Shown: positions 51,740 through 63,578, numbered from the stretch's first letter. The stretch is 64,000 bases of DNA from Takifugu bimaculatus (GCA_004026145.2 CP034990.1:17004176-17068175), one strand, 5' to 3'. Notes: generated by a model not told the origin, from the letters alone. A program made the numbers and translations.

Positions 51740-51930
51740 TCCAGAAGGGCAGATTCCTGAGAGAAAGCACCCAGAGTGGTTGTTGATAATTGACTGATAT
51801 GGTAATGAGCGCCTAATTATACCCAGCGCAGGGGCGCGAAGGGCTGCCTACACAGTGACTGCCCCATGACCCGCTTTCTGACAAACTGTCACTTCATCTT
51901 GCCACATCACTCAAGGGCTTATCAAACGTG
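51740..51930. promoter_or_regulatory. Enhancer-like block (candidate conserved element)
   Basis: Complex sequence with GATAATTGACTGATATGGTAATG, GCCTAATTATACC and CCCAGCGCAGGGGCGCGAAG; mixed homeodomain cores and a small CpG patch, no frame. Confidence 0.25.
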
Positions 51931-52030
51931 ACCCCGAAATAGGCAAGTAATAATGCACACAGACAGAAACACACACTTTGGCAAGCGCGTACACACATTG
52001 ACGTACTTTGCTGTACACTTTAACAATTCA

Positions 52031-52064
<34 letters not shown>

Positions 52065-52069
52065 GTGTG
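52031..52069. repeat. (GT)n microsatellite
   Basis: GT units with two AT interruptions. Confidence 0.94.
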
Positions 52070-54229
52070 AAGTTGACAAAAAAGTAATAAGCATTAAGGC
52101 AAAGGCAAATCTCTGCTGGGAGTCTGTTATTGTCGCTTGTCAGAGGCCTGAGAGCAATACTATCAGTTGCATAACTACAATGCAATAATAATTGCGCCTA
52201 AAGTTTTGAGTTTTTAACATCACGTGGAGGAAAGATTTACACAGACAATAAATAAATAAATAAACAACAAGCAAACAAACCTTGCTTTCTTTGTATAATT
52301 TACGCAGGTGCGCTAATCCTTTTATTCTTTCAATGTCATAATGCTAAAGGTCTTTTCCTTCATTCAAAAGCTCTCCCCATTGTTCTCGTGGAGCCGTCTG
52401 TTTCTGACAGTAATGTGAATGTTATTTAAACTTACTCTGTGGGGGGACAAATTAGGAGCTGTGCTGACCAAAAAGAACTGTAACTCAGCTGAGACCCCGA
52501 CGCTCTGAAGAAATTATAATGCAGCCATGATGAATTAAATTATTGTTGAGGGGAAAAGTCAAGGAAAGCCTATGAAACAGCACTGAGATGATAAGTAATC
52601 TTATATTAAAAATATGAGCCACCATAGAAAACTGCTGGGCCTTTAGTGGCTGTACTGTATCGGCTGGGGTGAGAATAGTTTAAATGCCACAGACTTCAAG
52701 TAAGCTTACACAATAATATAAAAGATGAGGCCATAATGCACATTTAATATAAAAAAGATATAAAATGATCCGCATATACATCATCATTCAAATGCAACTT
52801 AGAAATAGCCATTTTATTTAACATATATTTCTAATATCTTATTGCAAAATTAGAGTTGCATCTAATTTATTAGGAAGAGTATAATTACAGATATGAGACA
52901 AAGGTAACTGTTCAACCTGAAGATCACCTACTGTTAGATTGCTTTTATCATTTTAAAGTCATTTGGATCATCATCAATAAAAACAACAACCAATATATGA
53001 CATGATGGAGGTCACACACAGAGAGAGATTTTTAGTTTTAAACTTTCTTTAAAGAAAAGTTTGAGTCTCCTGCCACCTCCTCTCTCACATGCACATGCAC
53101 GTGTGAATATTTTTTGTCAAAAATAAATTAAATAGGATGGTTTGCAACACAGTGTAAAATTCAACAGGAAAATAATTCATTAACACAATTTCAAAATTGT
53201 CTCCTTCTGAAGAAATATGGCAATTAACACCATCAGAAGGACTTCTGTGCATCTTGAATCAAACTGCTTTCAATTTTACTTAATCAAGGCAGAAAACTCA
53301 CACATTTGGAGCAAAAAACAGTGAAAACGATGTGTTGTGGCTAAGAAAAAGAGGGACAGAGAAACGGGCAGATGGAGAGAGGGCCGAGCATGACACACAC
53401 ACGGGTCACTTCCTGTCATGTGGTGTGATCATGTATCATTGGTCAGCAAGCTGGGTCAGAGCCTTCAGAATAAGTCCAGAGAGCAGGCCCAGCCTCCAGA
53501 TGGCCAAGGTCCAACAGGTGGTCCCACAGTGGGGGCGGGGCTGAGAGATCTGACATCTGCCATCCACAGCTAACCCACACACACACGCACACACTCGTGA
53601 GCTCTTGAGTTAGTAGCATCACTCTTAACTCCTCGCTCTACGCTATCCGCTGCACAGAGATCTCTTGGCCTGGGGCCTCAGTCTCCTACTGTCTGCCTGT
53701 TTCCTCTATCAGATTTCACACCCGCTGCAGCTGAGTTTGCGATCGTTTCCATGGATCAGTCCTCAGACAATAACATCTCATTAATATGGATTGTATAGCT
53801 TTAGACTGTTGCAAACTGGCAAAGAATGGATATGGAATTTATTTTCTTTTTGCTGGATGCTTTGTTTAGCTCTTCAATTGACTCATTATCTTAAGTAGTG
53901 TAGTGTTGCTCTCTCTTTGAGCTTGTCAAAACTGTGTATGCATATTTTCTCATTCATTAATGATGCAAGGCAATGCAGCAGATGTTTAATACATACAGCA
54001 CAAAAAAACTTGACTGAGGATGAAACATTTGAACTTTATTGACAGTTATCTCTTCATTTAAAATATGTGTATTCACACGTGTACAATGCACAGTGCATAG
54101 GCCTCAAGGTTACGGAGAAATTGTGGCTAAAGTTAAATAATTCATTATTGCTGTTCTTTTAACCTTCAATTGACAGGTGTCTAGGTGAGACCAAGAGTGG
54201 CCACACATTTACAGCAAGGGCTGAATTAG

Positions 54230-54420
54230 TCCCCCCTCTCCCCTCCATCGCACCTGCTCTCAGAGCGTGCACCTGTCACAGAGCACGTGCCCACTTCTGT
54301 GTTCTAAAAGGTTAAACGTTTCATTTCAAACACTGACACAGCGACGGCAAATTATGCAAATGGTGTGGCGACCATCAAAGTGAAGGGAGCCATTAATCAA
54401 ATATCTTATCAGACCAAAAC
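54230..54420. promoter_or_regulatory. Enhancer-like block with POU octamer (candidate conserved element)
   Basis: A perfect octamer ATGCAAAT at 54354-54361 is preceded by GGCAAATT. It is followed by ACCATCAAAGTGAAGG, CCATTAATCAAATATC and CTTATCAGACC (TCF-like, homeodomain and GATA cores). CACGTG lies at about 54284. No frame or repeat. Confidence 0.32.
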
Positions 54421-56329
54421 AAAACTTTGAGAGGGGTGGAATTAGACATTCTGAAACATTTTTTTTCCATTTCAGGAAGTATTATAATGATTTATTTATT
54501 GCTCCTATGTGAACCAGAAGGTGCCGGTTGCTGAAGCAGTTCCCAGGCTTCATCGGGTAAGAGGCAGGAAAAAACAACATATTATTTTTAGTCAAATATT
54601 ATATTTAGTCAGAGCAATTGCTTGAAGAAGACCAACATGGTTATGATTATTTGATATCAAAGGCTTCTGCTTCCCTCCCAACTCAGTCATTAACAGACAT
54701 TTTTCTCATAACCCTTTGCTCAAGTCACGTTGTTTATTTACTTTGCTCAGAAAATAAGTTAGGCCTGCCCAAACGCCTCCTCTCTGAAACAACAGCAGAG
54801 GAGAAAGGACGAGCAAATTGACGCTAAACGTCCACAATGGGCCACAGAAGTGAAAAGGTTAAAAGGTCACTTCGGTCATGACCCTTGTAGTCATTTAAAA
54901 GGGATATGGTCTGTACTGCCACCACCTCACCAGCTTGTTATTGCTGGCCAGGTCACCCCTGTCAACAATACGTTTTGCTAAGCAGAACAGGCTGACTAGT
55001 GATAAAGAACAATACAGAAAACATGTTTACAGTATAAATTAATAAGATTCTGCTATCGGCTGATGTGACTTTGCTATTTTCCTGCTTCAGTGCCGGCTAA
55101 CACAGTGTGACCTTCCTCCCAGAGCCTGCAGAGACCTTCAGAATATTGCTTTTGAATGGGGTCCAATAAACAAACAATTACAAGAGAGGAGGACGTATTT
55201 GGCAGAATTGCTTCATGATGGTGAAGCGTTTAATTTCCGATTTCACAGTCCTTTGACTGAGGGGAAAGGGGGCCAGGCTAACAGCAGTCGCTTTCCCATG
55301 GACACACATGTATAAAGCTCCTCCGCTGCCTTCAGAGGCACACACACACGCGTGCGTGTGCTCACATACAGACAGAAAGATGTACTTCTTATTTTCATGC
55401 CTCACTGTCTTTGAGCAGCAAATAATAACATCTTATAGCCAAATGTCACGGCTCCCTTTGTCAATTTAGCATATGGTTATGATGCGTTGTGGAGCGAAGG
55501 CAACATCCATCTCTACCTGGGTTTTTACATGCTCCTCATAACTGGACTGCATATTGAATAATTCAATTTGCAGCAGTACATAATCACTAAATATTGCGGA
55601 GAGTGACCACAGTCTCAATACTCGCATAATGGATTGATTCATTTATTGCAGTGGTCTGGAGTAAGTAGTTTTCCTGCTGTCTTGTGTAACCGCAGCATAT
55701 CCATAAAGACCAACATTAAGCTACACGCAGATCAATACGGACCACTGGAAAGAGGATGGGCCTTATCTTGAGTAAGAACATGATGAAGCCTTTTTCCTTA
55801 GCGATAGTTAAATGTTCAGTATAAAACATCTGTTAATGCCTTTTCCTTTTCTGCTTTCGTGTTCTAAGCAGGGCTGTTTTGTAACAACAGAAACAACCTA
55901 AAACATTTCAAGTCCTTCGTCTTCAGGCTCATTTATATCTCCTACCAAGCACCATCGGGGTTTTTGGAGGGACAGGCAGTATGTGCTATTTATTTAAAGG
56001 TCATTATTATCTTTTAATCTTCCAATTTTTTTTACATTACATTTAAGAAAACATCCAATCGATCAGATCCAAATAAATAAATGTGTTATTACAAAAGCCG
56101 TCTCAGACACAGACACAAAGCTGTTAGGGCAGCGTCCTCATGATTAGATTTCCATTTTACAGTCTAACTCAATATACTAATTAAACCCCAACCTCAATTT
56201 TGCTTTAAGCTAAATCTGTTGCTCTGAAATATAACATTAAAAGCATTGGACATTTAAAAATGACTGGACCTCAGAAGTGGGGTAAAATTCCCTAAAATAC
56301 ACACACACATGCGCGCGCACACGTGCTTG

Positions 56330-56640
56330 CCCATTGTTCTCGTGGTATTGTTCTGGGTGGATTTGTGTGTATCACTGATGCATCTGCCAGCCCCGATCCA
56401 TTGTCCCACAGTGTGCCACACAAACAGGCATCAATTAGGCCGGCTGCTCCATTCTGTAGCAACCTGATTGTTTTGGCCTGGTCTCCTTTGCAGCACCTGT
56501 CTCACACATGTTGGAGTTCTTTGATGGGCTGTAACTTAACCCCTATTCAAATTACCCAAGAGGGTAAAAATAGTACGGTCACTGGTCACGTTGAAACAAC
56601 AATTAGTTCAGCTGAGACATTTCCAATAGATACATTTATT
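56330..56640. promoter_or_regulatory. Enhancer-like block (candidate conserved element)
   Basis: About 300 nt of balanced composition with GGCATCAATTAGGCCGGC, CTGATTGTTTTGGCC, CCTATTCAAATTACCC and AACAACAATTAGTTCAGCTG. Open for 109 codons on plus, but the translation has no recognisable family and begins in a GC/CA tract. Regulatory reading preferred. Confidence 0.3.
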
Positions 56641-57724
56641 GGATCCAACTAATTCTTATATCTGTTTTTTTTATTTTTCATGGCTTCGCAAAATCAGCAG
56701 GTGCTTTTATTTTCACCAAATTGTATCTGTTTTCATGTATTTATCACTTTATTATTAATATTTAATTAACTTACATTGACTTTGTGTTGTTTGTAATTTA
56801 CTATTATTTCTTTAATGATTTGTTTGGACTATGTTTGCCCCCAATGAAATGCTGCTCTGCAATCGGATGCTGTTTTAGCTCAAATTCAATCAATAAACTA
56901 TTGGAAATATTTGAATAGAGCATCAATCAGGCGAGGAGACGTATAATACAGCTGTATAGAGACAGTTAAATATGGCGACTGTTATGAATCAGGAGCAAAT
57001 TTTAACGAAGAAAGCGGCATATGGATGGATGATGAAGTTAAAGAGTCTGACATGGTTTGTCTGTGACGGTGCGCTTCCTGTTGAGGTGACATCGATGATG
57101 AAAATGCCTGACAAAGGTGATTCATTTTTATTAGAGGCTTTCTCAGTAAAGGCCATTCATCCCCATTCAGACACTGTGTCAGAAAGTCGTCTCCCTACTT
57201 TAAATCATAGCAATCTATCTAAATACAGGTGTCAGCACCGGTAACAGCACATCACATAAGCATTTTCTTAAATATGAGAAGTATATATTTATTTACTGTA
57301 TGTGTCTACACAACAGGGATTTCTGAGCAAACACAGAAAGTGTCTGGAACTGCATGATTTAACCTTTCCATTAGCGCGAATCAGTAACATACCAATAAAC
57401 ATCTGGCGCAAAGTTGATGCAAAATCACATATACATGAAGAGATTACAGGATACTAAACTTATAATATTGCTGCACATGATTCAGTCAAATAGTGTGAAG
57501 GCCTTTTTTTTGTCTTTTGGATTCTATGGCAACATTCACCGACATGCACTTCAATCACGTCTGCTCGGACGGAAATTAAATAAATACAGTCTTGTATACA
57601 AAAAGATACTGTTAATCCCTTCTCATACTACATGGTTTAAAAGAACCGCAGCTAATTAACCGCACACCAAAACAGGAATATATTTTAATATTGATCCCCT
57701 TATGTCCTGGTGCATTGTCTTTGC

Positions 57725-57733
57725 GTGTGTGTT

Positions 57734-57777
<44 letters not shown>

Positions 57778-57778
57778 C
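57725..57778. repeat. (GT)n microsatellite
   Basis: About 22 pure GT units flanked by GTTTAT and GCGTGC. Confidence 0.96.
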
Positions 57779-58582
57779 AGACAAGAGTATGATTATGAAT
57801 ATTTTAAGAGCACATTTAACATGGCGAATCCAGAGCAGGCTCGGTGAGGGATTTGCGCCTACTCTTCAGCTAATGACCCCAGGCGCTTCCAGCAAAGCTT
57901 CTTCATATTTTAAAGAAAGTCGATAGAGCTGCAGCCCAGTCAGCAGCATTAAGATTCATACAGACGCCACAGGGACCCTGAAAAAAATTAATAACACGCG
58001 TGTCTAACAATCCTTCCTGCGATTTAGTGGAGCACCCAAGCGCTCGGCCTGAAATGCAAAGCAGCGGTGAACTCACAGCTAAGATAAATTCTGAACATGC
58101 ATCCCTTAACCCTCAAGTTGACGCACAAACACGGATTACTCGCACTACTCCCAATGTAACCATCATAAGAAACACATCACAACTTATACAGATGCAACTG
58201 TCCTAATCACTCTGTCACATTCAGTTCCCCTAAAATAATGGGAAATGATTATGACTGAACTATTCCAGAACACTAAGGGGAACTCTTTTGGCTCTCATAT
58301 TGTTTCTTCTCCAAGTTTTCCTTTTCCTTTAAGGACAACCAGAATTTGCCTTCCAAGTTTAATTGTTGGTAAAAATGAAAACATGAAATAAAATATTGAC
58401 CCTGATCAAAATGTGGTTTGTTTACCCTTTTTTTTATTAGTGTCTGGGGGTGTTGCTGAGCAGCGGGCTTCCCTCAGTCAGGACAACAGTGCAGCAGTGG
58501 GCTCTGCCGTCGCTGGGAGGCTAGACAACATATGGTACTGTCTCTGAGGGAGCAGCACACTATCCAAGCAGCCTGGCAGCAT

Positions 58583-58583
<1 letters not shown>

Positions 58584-58617
<34 letters not shown>
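58584..58617. repeat. (GT)n microsatellite
   Basis: About 17 pure GT units. Confidence 0.96.
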
Positions 58618-58619
<2 letters not shown>

Positions 58620-59003
58620 GGAGGTGAGTGAAGTCATTGTACTGTGTGTGCCTGCAGAAGATAGATGCCTGCCAAGTTTCTTTGCATGGTAAAAGAAAAT
58701 AAATTGCAAGTGTTATTTGTTTTCACAGCAATTTCAATCCAAGCAGACATTAAATTAAACACGTCAAACATTTGCAAGTCTGACTGAGTGATTAAAAATA
58801 CAGGGAATCTATTTCCATCCGAGGGGTGTGCCGTACGCACTGTAAACATAATTTAAAGGGGGTTGAAAGTGATACGCAGCACAACAATATGCTTCAAAGG
58901 AACACTTGTTTGATGGGGATGCAGAGGGTGTTTCAACGTTCAGACTAGGGCAGCACGTTGTTTAGAGAGCAAGAAGGAGTTAATGAGCTGATTCACAGTA
59001 GAC

Positions 59004-59029
59004 GAGGAGGAGGAGGAGGAAGAAGAAGA
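59004..59029 (+). repeat. (AGG)n-(AAG)n trinucleotide tract
   Basis: GAGGAGGAGGAGGAGGAAGAAGAAG, short purine tract. Confidence 0.85.
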
Positions 59030-59355
59030 CTGCAGAGTCCTTGTTGTCTGTTGAGCAAAATAGTTTCCATTTTCATGTGTGTAAGTTAAAAGGGAACAAA
59101 TCCATAAGACATTAGTGGAAAGCCATCACGATATTCCGGAGCAATCTTGGGCTTATTACAGCCAGTTGGTCAGGAAGTTGGAAATTGTCTCTTTAAGGTG
59201 AGATATCTAAAGACTAAAGCTGAAACAACTTGATTCTATTCATTTGACCATTACCTAGGAGATCATTAATATTCATAATCCCGTTTGTGTCATTTTATGC
59301 ATTGTTTTACATTGTATTACATTAAGCCCAACAATGCATTCAGGCATTTTTAATC

Positions 59356-59364
59356 CCTCTCTCT

Positions 59365-59429
<65 letters not shown>
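59356..59429. repeat. (CT)n microsatellite
   Basis: CT units with three early CCCT interruptions, then pure to 59429. Triplex-prone. Explains the Arg-Glu repeat frame on the minus strand. Confidence 0.97.
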
Positions 59430-59432
<3 letters not shown>

Positions 59433-60439
59433 CTCAGACCATTATGAGAAGCTTGTGTAAGCAGCTCATCAGCAGCCTGTTTGCCCATATGCGCCTCACA
59501 CCCCACATTCCCCAGTGGGTCCTTGGTTTTGTGCAGTGATACCATCTCATCTGCTAACACAGGCCACTTGAAAAGAAAATGACGCTTTCCCTCTTCTCTT
59601 TGTTTCCTTGACTGTAAAGATCCACACAGACAGCGTAGTCACTCTGAGGTCCGAGTCAAGTGCCTCATCAAGGTCTGGTCAGTAATAAAGGAAGGAAAGT
59701 GAATTACTCTTCATCAGATTTGGTGAAGACTGAGAGTGATGATGCCATCTGAAAGTCGTCAAAGGGAAAATCCATAGTGTCTTACAGTGAACGTACAGTA
59801 CATTTATTTTTGCTTTTGAGGGGTCAAACCTCCATATAGGTGAGAATGATACATCGATGAATACATACAACACTTAGCAGGTCCAGTCTCGTATTCGCAG
59901 TCTGTGTCAGCAGGTCCCGTGCGACGGAGCTTCGCGTATCCCCCTGCCACCACACATATGTTTGGGAAATGGAACAGTTGGACGTGGCCAAAGGCTAAAA
60001 TGGGTCAGATCGACACAGATGGAGGAAAAAAAATCCCACTGGGTCAGTGTCAGATGACGCAATTCCATAGAACCTAGTGTGAATATGTTCATACTGTAGG
60101 CGTGTGCATGAGTGTGTGGGGACAGTTTTTTTTAGGGGGAGATTAACAATATAAATTGACTTTTTGTGTATTAAATGTAATAAACTACTCAGTGGTACAA
60201 GCTAAGTAAACTCAATTCTCTGCTGTGACCACAATAAACACCTGAATTTATATTTTTGCTTTATGACCTTAAGTGCTCAGGTCAAAAAAAATCACAGTAA
60301 AATTTAATGAATTTATCAACCACAAGGACAGTATTATTGTCACTATGCCTGAAACTAACAAGCCATTCGAGACAAAATAACATGACACTGACATGACTCA
60401 CAAATAAGCTGCTGGAAACCCGCAAAAGATGCTGAAATG

Positions 60440-62160
60440 ATTTTTATTTCACTGTAAAATCCACTGGGCCAAAGTTAAAATGTCTATAGAACTCTTCTGG
60501 GAAATGTCCTTGATTGTTAGACCCTTCATTGGTGAGGCCATCATTGCTAAATTGAAAGGTCATCCATCCATTTCTTTCATTCTGGGAAATGTAATCCTTT
60601 AGTGGCACAGAGAGACAACCCAAAGCTGCCTGATGAAGGCCACTCAGAGCCCAACACATAGAGTTTCCAAAGAGCTCCCAGTTCTGTGTTGGTCACGTTC
60701 ACATCCTTTGTAAATGCATGTGTATGTGGTGAACACAGAGAAATATCCCTTCATCTTTCACTAAAACATGGTATCAGATCCAGATTAAAAAGTTCATTTG
60801 TACTAAATCACCCTCTCCAAAAAAAAACAAAACCCAAAGAGCCTGTCAACCTTGCTCTGGCTTTCACTCTGCGGCCATCATATGTTTACAGTGAATCCCT
60901 TGGATGGATGTCAAGTTTGCAGCTGCAGCCTCAAAATAATTCATCGCTCTCCTTCTTACCCTGGAGGAGCCACAGGTAGTTGATGAAGTGGCAGTGCCAA
61001 GACTCCCAACTGGCAAAGACGAAGCGCAGCTGCCAGGAGTCAGCGCGGCCAGATGCCGCTGCTGATGTACCATGTGTTCCAAGCAGGGCAACAGTGTGTT
61101 TTGTGCGTGAGCTGGAGTGGGAGGGGAGGAAAAGGCATGCTTGCCAAGACATTCTCACACTGATGCCAACCTGACACATGCTTGTGTACTCCCCATGGTT
61201 TGCGTTACCATCTCATCCTCTCTCACAGATCTGTGGGGGGTCCTCTCGCTCCCTATTTCCTCTCCTGCTGTCCCTTGCCAAGTGTGGAGTTGGCGCCTGA
61301 TTGCAGCCACCCAGCCCATCCTTTCAGGTGGTCTTTTTCCGAACAGGGTGCTGGCAGCAGGCCATTGCAACAGAATGCCAGATTCTGCTAACTGCTCTGT
61401 ATAATCATGTTTTCTAGGCATAACCGCGAGTCGTCAAAGTATTCGTACGGTATCCTGTAATGCCCGCAAAAGAAAAATGCAGTATAGGCGATTCCCTTTA
61501 GTGTCTTTGTCCATCCCTGCATCTGTCCAGGAGCTGTACGTAAGACTCGCTGTGGCTCACATTCCGATCCTCATACACCTGTCAAACGTACGGCCAGCAT
61601 ACAGGAAGGAAATCCAAAATCCTGGATTGTCTCTACCTTATTTTGCTTCATCTGAGATGCCATCCAGTCATTTTTAAGGGTGAATCCTTACAAAAAAGGG
61701 CATCATCCATCTTCGTAAAAGTCTGCCAACGATGTACACAGAAAGCAGTCTCTTGAAATTTCATAACTGCTGGGGTAGCATAGCATTCCCTTGAACAGCG
61801 TTTTACCCCGAAATGGCAATGAGTAGTCTTTGACGATACTATTCATATGGAGTGGAGGGGAGTTCTCGCAAACAAAGGCACCCGTTTCGTTAGGAACATG
61901 CCATCCTTGTTTGCAGTGTAGGGGGTTTGGGGAGGGAAGTGAAAACTTTTTGAACGCGTGCCATGCCTGTACCATTCTCTTATCTGAGGCCCACGACTGC
62001 CAGCTGGCGGTTGAATGTGCCCACTTGCACTATGATGATGAAGCAAGCCAAGCTAGTTGGCACATAGATTGGTGAGGCTGGCGTGTGATCTAAAGCCAAA
62101 CAAAGCTGTGTGTGGTAGCTGCAAACATACTGCAAACTCAACTGCTATTCCTCATCTCGG
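60440..62160 (-). other. Unassigned GC-richer patch with several open minus-strand frames; possible decayed or unrecognised gene
   Basis: Between two AT-rich regions this 1.7 kb is visibly richer in G+C and in open minus-strand frames. At 61703-62029 there are 108 open codons, including KDYSLPFRGKTLFKGMLCYP. At 61155-61421 there are 88 codons, and at 60444-60659 there are 71 codons ending HFPEEFYRHFNFGPVDFTVK. Over about 60582-60740 an overlapping second frame is also open. The frames are not collinear without shifts, and I recognise no family. It could be a pseudogene of a divergent gene, the 3' part of an unrecognised small gene, or chance. It lies head-to-head with acsf3, about 0.5-2 kb upstream of its promoter. 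Confidence 0.25.
60960..61111 (-). other. Exon-like segment with strong splice sites on both sides, unassigned
   Basis: On the minus strand the segment is preceded by CTTTTCCTCCCCTCCCACTC then CAG, a textbook polypyrimidine tract and acceptor ending at 61112. It is followed by CCAGG/GTAAGA, a strong donor with GT at 60959-60958. Its 152 nt are open in two frames. One reads GTSAAASGRADSWQLRFVF then ASWESWHCHFINYLWLLQ, with protein-like aromatic content. No family recognised and no partner exon established. Confidence 0.3.
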
Positions 62161-62639
62161 GTGAGCAGCCTAGACAGTGGACCTGGACTATCTCAAAAAT
62201 ATGGACCAACCAGAGTGGAGCAGAATAACAAGACACAGTTTATATTGTAATAACTTTCAAAGAAAATATAAAGAACAAGGGTTCAAGGGTGTCAAGATGT
62301 CAACTTTATATTTTTATAATTGTGTATACTGTGCAAAATATCTTGTAATGGTAACAAATTACTAGATTACAAAACTACACAAACTGTTATTTAAACCTTA
62401 TGGTTGACGTCACCATTTATGGCTAAATGTTTGAACATTGAAATGTTATATACATTTTAAAATTAGAATTTAATCTTAATCTGATTTAAGTGAATATAGA
62501 GAAACAGAAAAGGTTAGGAAATATTTTAAAACAGTAAATTAAGTCAGCATAAATTAATATAGTTTGTATTTATCAAATGTATGCGATTACCACGAACTCT
62601 TTATTTGAATAGTTTAAAATACTATGTATTGAGGGAACT
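62161..62639. other. AT-rich spacer, nothing seen
   Basis: Between the GC-richer patch and the acsf3 promoter. Long A/T stretches, one chance 62-codon frame, no repeat and no motif cluster. Confidence 0.7.
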
Positions 62640-62745
62640 TTACAACCTCTAGCCTCATTCAACAGAGGAGTTTAGGTTAGTTTGTATTCCTACGCGGACG
62701 GAACCATATTCGCATCCTTTTTTCATACCGGAAGAGTAACTAGTG
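62640..62745 (+). promoter_or_regulatory. acsf3: acsf3 core promoter (candidate)
   Basis: There is a small CpG cluster (CTACGCGGACGG around 62691-62701, TTCGCATCC, ATACCGGAAG) in otherwise AT-rich sequence. CCGGAAG at 62728-62734 is a consensus ETS/GABP/NRF-2 site, typical of nuclear genes for mitochondrial proteins. I see no TATA box at a plausible distance. Position just upstream of the predicted donor of exon 1 supports the call; strength and start site are inferred. Confidence 0.5.
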
Positions 62746-62782
62746 TTGCACCGACCTTCACAACAAGACATGTCAGTTTAAG
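62720..62782 (+). other. acsf3: acsf3 exon 1, non-coding (predicted)
   Basis: A short segment between an ETS-type site and a strong donor (AAG/GTAAAG at 62782/62783). Its 5' end is not determinable from sequence; transcription may start anywhere from about 62700 to 62750. It contains one ATG (at 62770) that does not continue into the acsf3 frame. Short non-coding first exons downstream of an ETS site are usual for housekeeping mitochondrial enzymes. Confidence 0.5.
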
Positions 62783-63504
62783 GTAAAGTGAAATTGAATA
62801 CACATGTTCTAAATCACAACAACGCAGTGACAAGCTGACTAAAAACGCCTTTTTGTCTTCTCTTTAAAGTAAGAGTTTACGGTTTATTTTGGTTGAATTG
62901 CGGTCTGTGTGATGGTCGTTTAAAATTCCATTTAGCTTAATAAATGTCAAAAATTGAATGGTAGGCTATCTCACAGTGAAATTAATAGATTGAATGGTGA
63001 CTGCACCGGACAACGTTGCTTGGATCTAAGAACTATGAAGTAAACTTATAATTTAGCGATGTTTGTGGCGTCTGAATTGAGAGCTTTTAATTACTTTTAA
63101 ATTATTGTTTGCACTTTGGTAATTTCACTATTAAAATATACCACACAACCGTAAAGTTGTAAGGATCTTTAGAGATTTCTGCAGGTGTGCTTCTTAAAAT
63201 GGATTTGTCATGTCTTTAACACAGGAGCAAGTTTTGCAGAAAATCTGGGTTAAAGTGGAGGTTTGTAATGTAACAGTTGCGTAGAATAGCAATGATGCCC
63301 TTTTTAGTCCTTTTTCATGGCTAAAGATCCCAATATCTTTGCCACAGCTCCTGCCTTTGAATTCAGTTACTAATGAATGAAATTATAAATTTTTCATTTT
63401 ACAAAATAAATGATGTATAGCATAATATGTACAATCATTTCAATATCATTCTAATATGCTCTAAATTGTCCTTTTTGTGTTTGTTTACATTCACCTGATG
63501 ACAG
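62783..63504 (+). other. acsf3: acsf3 intron 1 (predicted)
   Basis: The donor is TTAAG/GTAAAG, with GT at 62783-62784; the acceptor is GATGACAG ending at 63504. The interior is AT-rich, with no repeat, no microsatellite of note and no open frame worth reporting. The boundaries are inferred from splice consensus only, without transcript evidence. Confidence 0.6.
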
Positions 63505-63518
63505 GACACAATCATCTG

Positions 63519-63565
63519 ATGTAATGGATGGAGGAATCATGATAGTCCAACTCCTAAAAGTCTGA
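63519..63565 (+). promoter_or_regulatory. acsf3: Two upstream ORFs in the acsf3 5' UTR: a start-stop element and a 13-codon uORF
   Basis: ATG at 63519 is followed at once by TAA (63522-63524), a minimal start-stop element. The A of that TAA is also the first base of a second ATG (63524-63526), which opens a frame MDGGIMIVQLLKV ending at TGA 63563-63565. That stop is 13 nt before the main start codon. The second uORF has G at -3 and G at +4, a usable Kozak context; the first is weak. Such elements commonly lower or condition translation of the main frame. The reading is direct; a regulatory effect is inferred and depends on the predicted splice acceptor being right. Confidence 0.55.
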
Positions 63566-63578
63566 ATAGCTGGAAAAG

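Larger units (their letters stand above)
45984..60440. other. Intergenic block, no gene seen
   Basis: Contains GT arrays at 46.65, 51.0, 51.4, 52.0, 57.7 and 58.6 kb, a CT array at 59.36 kb, G-rich sequence at 50840, and several repeat-poor complex blocks (about 47690-47820, 50200-50400, 51740-51930, 54230-54420, 55420-55660, 56330-56640). No frame with protein-like character; the 90-codon frame at 56972-57244 matches nothing I know. Confidence 0.6.

Noticed and set aside
56972..57244. 90-codon plus frame with ATG in context AATATGG
   Set aside because: No family match, no clear donor or acceptor pairing; kept only as a chance frame.
60868..62160. The GC-richer patch as a DNA transposon
   Set aside because: I could not find terminal inverted repeats or a target-site duplication at its edges, nor a transposase motif; left as unassigned.
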